From: JAEUIT01 sp034439815
Lineage (GTDB): Bacteria; Planctomycetota; Phycisphaerae; Phycisphaerales; SM1A02
Reading direction: 5' to 3'
NCBI GenBank assembly: GCA_034439815.1
Contig: JAWXBD010000064.1
Coordinates: 1 to 45,642 of the forward strand
Length of the DNA: 45,642 nucleotides
Below the pieces are notes generated by a model. It saw only the letters and a program-made list of their open reading frames with translations, ran no database searches and had not been told where the DNA came from. Each line of letters begins with the position of its first letter. Positions within the stretch are counted from its first letter, which is position 1. Positions 43,705-45,642 of this stretch are shown one piece after another. The translations under genes and the position numbers were made by a program.

Positions 43705-43762
43705 TTTCGACACCGCGTGAGCGACATGTTCAGCGCGTTGTCCATCGAAAGGCAGCCCTCCA

Positions 43763-45642
43763 ATGGGTGTTCCGTTTTTTGGTCCGTTGATGAAGAAGCT
43801 GTTCGGTTCGCGCAACGACCGCATGGTCAAGCGCTATGAGCGCATCGTTGATCAGGTCAACGCGCTCGAGGATGCGACGCGCAAGCTCACGGACGCGCAG
43901 ATCCTTGAAAAGACCGTCGAGTTCCGCGCCCGGACGGAGAAGGGCGAGAAGGCATACGGCATGATCCCGGAGATCTTCGCCGTGGCCCGCGAGGCGATGG
44001 ATCGCGCGGTCGGGATTCGCAACATCTTCGACCCCGCGCAGGCATTCGACGCGTCGCGCCTCCCCCCTGCCGTGCGCGCGATGTATGACGAAACGCGCCG
44101 CGTGATGGAGTCGTCCGAGCCGCGTCCGCCCGAAGGCGACCTTGCCGGATGCGCCGGCGCCGTGGCCGCGTGGCAGTGGATCGACATTCCCAACGCGATC
44201 TATGTCGCCGTCCGTGAGCTGTATCCCGACAGCCGTCCACCGTTCCGCGCCCGGCCGTTCGATGTGCAGATCATCGGCGGCACGGTGCTTTCGGAAGGGC
44301 GCATCGCGGAAATGAAGACGGGCGAAGGCAAGACCATCGTCGGTCCGCTCGCCTGCTATCTCGCCTGCTGCGAGAACAAGCAGGTGCACGTCGTCACGGT
44401 CAACGACTATCTCGTGCAGCGCGACCGTGACTGGACGTTTCCGTTCTTCCGTGCCGTCGGCCTGACCGTCGGAGCGATCCACCCCATGCACATGCAGCAC
44501 CCGGGTGAGAAGGCTGCCGCGTACACGTGCGACGTGGTGTACGGAACGACGAGCGAGTTCGGATTCGACTATCTCCGCGACAACATGAAGGTGCGGCCCG
44601 AAGAACAGCTGCAGAAGAAGCGGAACTTCGCCATCGTCGACGAGGTCGACTCGATCCTTATCGACGAAGCACGCACCCCATTGATCATCTCCGGACCGGC
44701 GCACTCGTCGACGCCGCGCTATGACCTGGCCGACCGTCTCGCACGTCATCTTGTGGCCCGCCAGGCGGAGTGGAACACCGCGGACGAGAAGGTGCAGGCG
44801 TGCCGCGGCGAAGTCGCAGCATGCGAAGGCGACATCCGCAACGCGCGTGATCGCAGCACAGTGCCCGAGATCAAGGCACGGATGGAGGCGGCGAGGAAGC
44901 GGCTGCCGGTGCTCGAAAGCGAGCGCGACCGGTTCACGCAGTTCTACGAGCTCGAGCTCGACAAGAAGAAGGCGACGCCTACCCACGACGGCATCACCGA
45001 GGCGCAGAAGGTCGCAGGCATGGGAAGTTTCTATGTCGGTGACAACATCGACATGCCGCATCTGCTCGAGCAGTCTCTCCGCGCCCACACGGTCTACATG
45101 CGCGACCGCGACTACGTGATTTCGCCGGACGATCAGGGTGTCGAAAGCGTGATCATCGTCGATCAGTCGACCGGGCGCAAGATGATCGGCCGGCAGTGGT
45201 CCGACGGTCTGCATCAGGCGGTCGAAGCCAAGGAAGGGGTCCGCATCAAAGAAGAGACCCAGACGATGGCGACGATCACGATTCAAAACTACTTCAAGAT
45301 GTACCCGCGGCTTGCCGGCATGACCGGCACCGCTGATACCGAAGCGACCGAGTTTTACGAGATCTACCGCCTCGACGTCGTCAGCATTCCGACGAACGTG
45401 CCGATCCGGCGCGCCGACATGAACGATCTCGTCTTCATGGCGGGCAAGGACAAGTGGGAGCACATCGTCGACGAGATTCACCGGTATCACGACTCCGGCA
45501 GGCCGGTGCTCGTCGGCACCACGAGCGTCGAGAAGAGCGAACTGCTGGCGGCGATGCTGCACAAGAAGTATGGCATCAAGTACGAGATCCTGAACGCGAA
45601 GCAGCACGATCGCGAAGCCGAGATCGTGGCCGGCGCCGGCCA
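43763..45642 (+). CDS. secA: Preprotein translocase ATPase SecA, 3' end outside window
   Basis: The window ends inside the gene; 626 complete codons are present. Walker A MKTGEGKTIVGPLA is at 184-197, and Walker B/DEAD follows at IVDEVDSILIDEARTPLIIS. The preprotein-crosslinking part has YVIS...VIIVDQSTGRKMIGRQWSDG and LHQAVEAKEGVRIKEETQTM. Motif IV-type segments are TITIQNYFKMYPRLAGMTGT and PVLVGTTSVEKSELL. Two insertions relative to E. coli SecA are visible: about 77 residues (87-163) between DRAVGIR and RPFDVQIIGG, and about 60 residues of predicted coiled coil (340-403, DEKVQACRGEVAACEGDI...). The start MGVPFFGPLMKKLFGSRNDR fits the family. Confidence 0.97.
   Translation, partial: MGVPFFGPLMKKLFGSRNDRMVKRYERIVDQVNALEDATRKLTDAQILEKTVEFRARTEKGEKAYGMIPEIFAVAREAMDRAVGIRNIFDPAQAFDASRLPPAVRAMYDETRRVMESSEPRPPEGDLAGCAGAVAAWQWIDIPNAIYVAVRELYPDSRPPFRARPFDVQIIGGTVLSEGRIAEMKTGEGKTIVGPLACYLACCENKQVHVVTVNDYLVQRDRDWTFPFFRAVGLTVGAIHPMHMQHPGEKAAAYTCDVVYGTTSEFGFDYLRDNMKVRPEEQLQKKRNFAIVDEVDSILIDEARTPLIISGPAHSSTPRYDLADRLARHLVARQAEWNTADEKVQACRGEVAACEGDIRNARDRSTVPEIKARMEAARKRLPVLESERDRFTQFYELELDKKKATPTHDGITEAQKVAGMGSFYVGDNIDMPHLLEQSLRAHTVYMRDRDYVISPDDQGVESVIIVDQSTGRKMIGRQWSDGLHQAVEAKEGVRIKEETQTMATITIQNYFKMYPRLAGMTGTADTEATEFYEIYRLDVVSIPTNVPIRRADMNDLVFMAGKDKWEHIVDEIHRYHDSGRPVLVGTTSVEKSELLAAMLHKKYGIKYEILNAKQHDREAEIVAGAG

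Noticed and set aside
43730..45607. Minus-strand open frame of 625 codons opposite secA
   Set aside because: The plus strand is unmistakable SecA; the antisense frame has no family features.

Overview
The window is GC-rich and almost fully coding. It looks like a chromosomal segment of a Planctomycetota bacterium, most likely class Phycisphaerae. The evidence is: five secreted proteins ending in short dockerin-like tags (DLAxLLGxWG type); a conserved planctomycetal small coiled-coil protein (17728-18033); a SecA with two large insertions; and an LPS-type enzyme (WaaA), which implies an outer membrane. No phage, transposon or CRISPR array is visible. One tRNA is present.

Layout. 1-4217: tail of a CPBP-family membrane protease, typA, a frameshifted dockerin-tagged protein and lysC. 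4265-7167: a decayed small membrane-protein pseudogene, a zinc-ribbon membrane protein with one frameshift, and a tiny lipoprotein. 7425-8000: a Fur-family regulator with altered metal ligands. 8006-11800 (minus): a compact unit read as thioredoxin-like protein, waaA, thiL and a TsaE-YacG fusion. 11868-18033: a 5-oxoprolinase/hydantoinase A+B fusion, a YmdB-like phosphodiesterase (minus), a DUF3553 protein and the coiled-coil protein. 18262-20093 (minus): a chemoreceptor with one frameshift.

20292-28221 is a tightly packed six-gene plus-strand unit: ABC ATPase, FtsX/MacB-type permease, DUF3299 protein, an M14 peptidase paralogue that has lost its zinc ligands and catalytic Glu, a canonical M14 zinc carboxypeptidase, and an HI0933/BaiN-like flavoprotein. 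This is the most interesting region and may be one functional system at the cell envelope.

28260-33333: a nucleotidyltransferase with a small upstream partner (minus), a dockerin-tagged protein, a cupin, a PAC2 protein with an acidic linker, and a large dockerin-tagged exoprotein. 33509-38059: tRNA with CAT anticodon (minus), then a sugar-type ABC importer (ATPase, permease, Tat-type binding protein) followed by a frameshifted dockerin-tagged protein. 38098-42928: a DUF2325-like protein and a DUF2071 protein (minus), an MpaA-like M14 lipoprotein (plus) and a dockerin-tagged subtilisin (minus). 43114-45642: a small exported protein and secA, cut by the window end.

Two patterns cross the window. 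First, short tandem repeats with a 9-bp period (and others of 12-18 bp) recur in or beside genes. Second, several reading frames are broken at places where one G or C in a short run would restore them. Together these suggest either slippage-prone replication or indel errors in the assembly.
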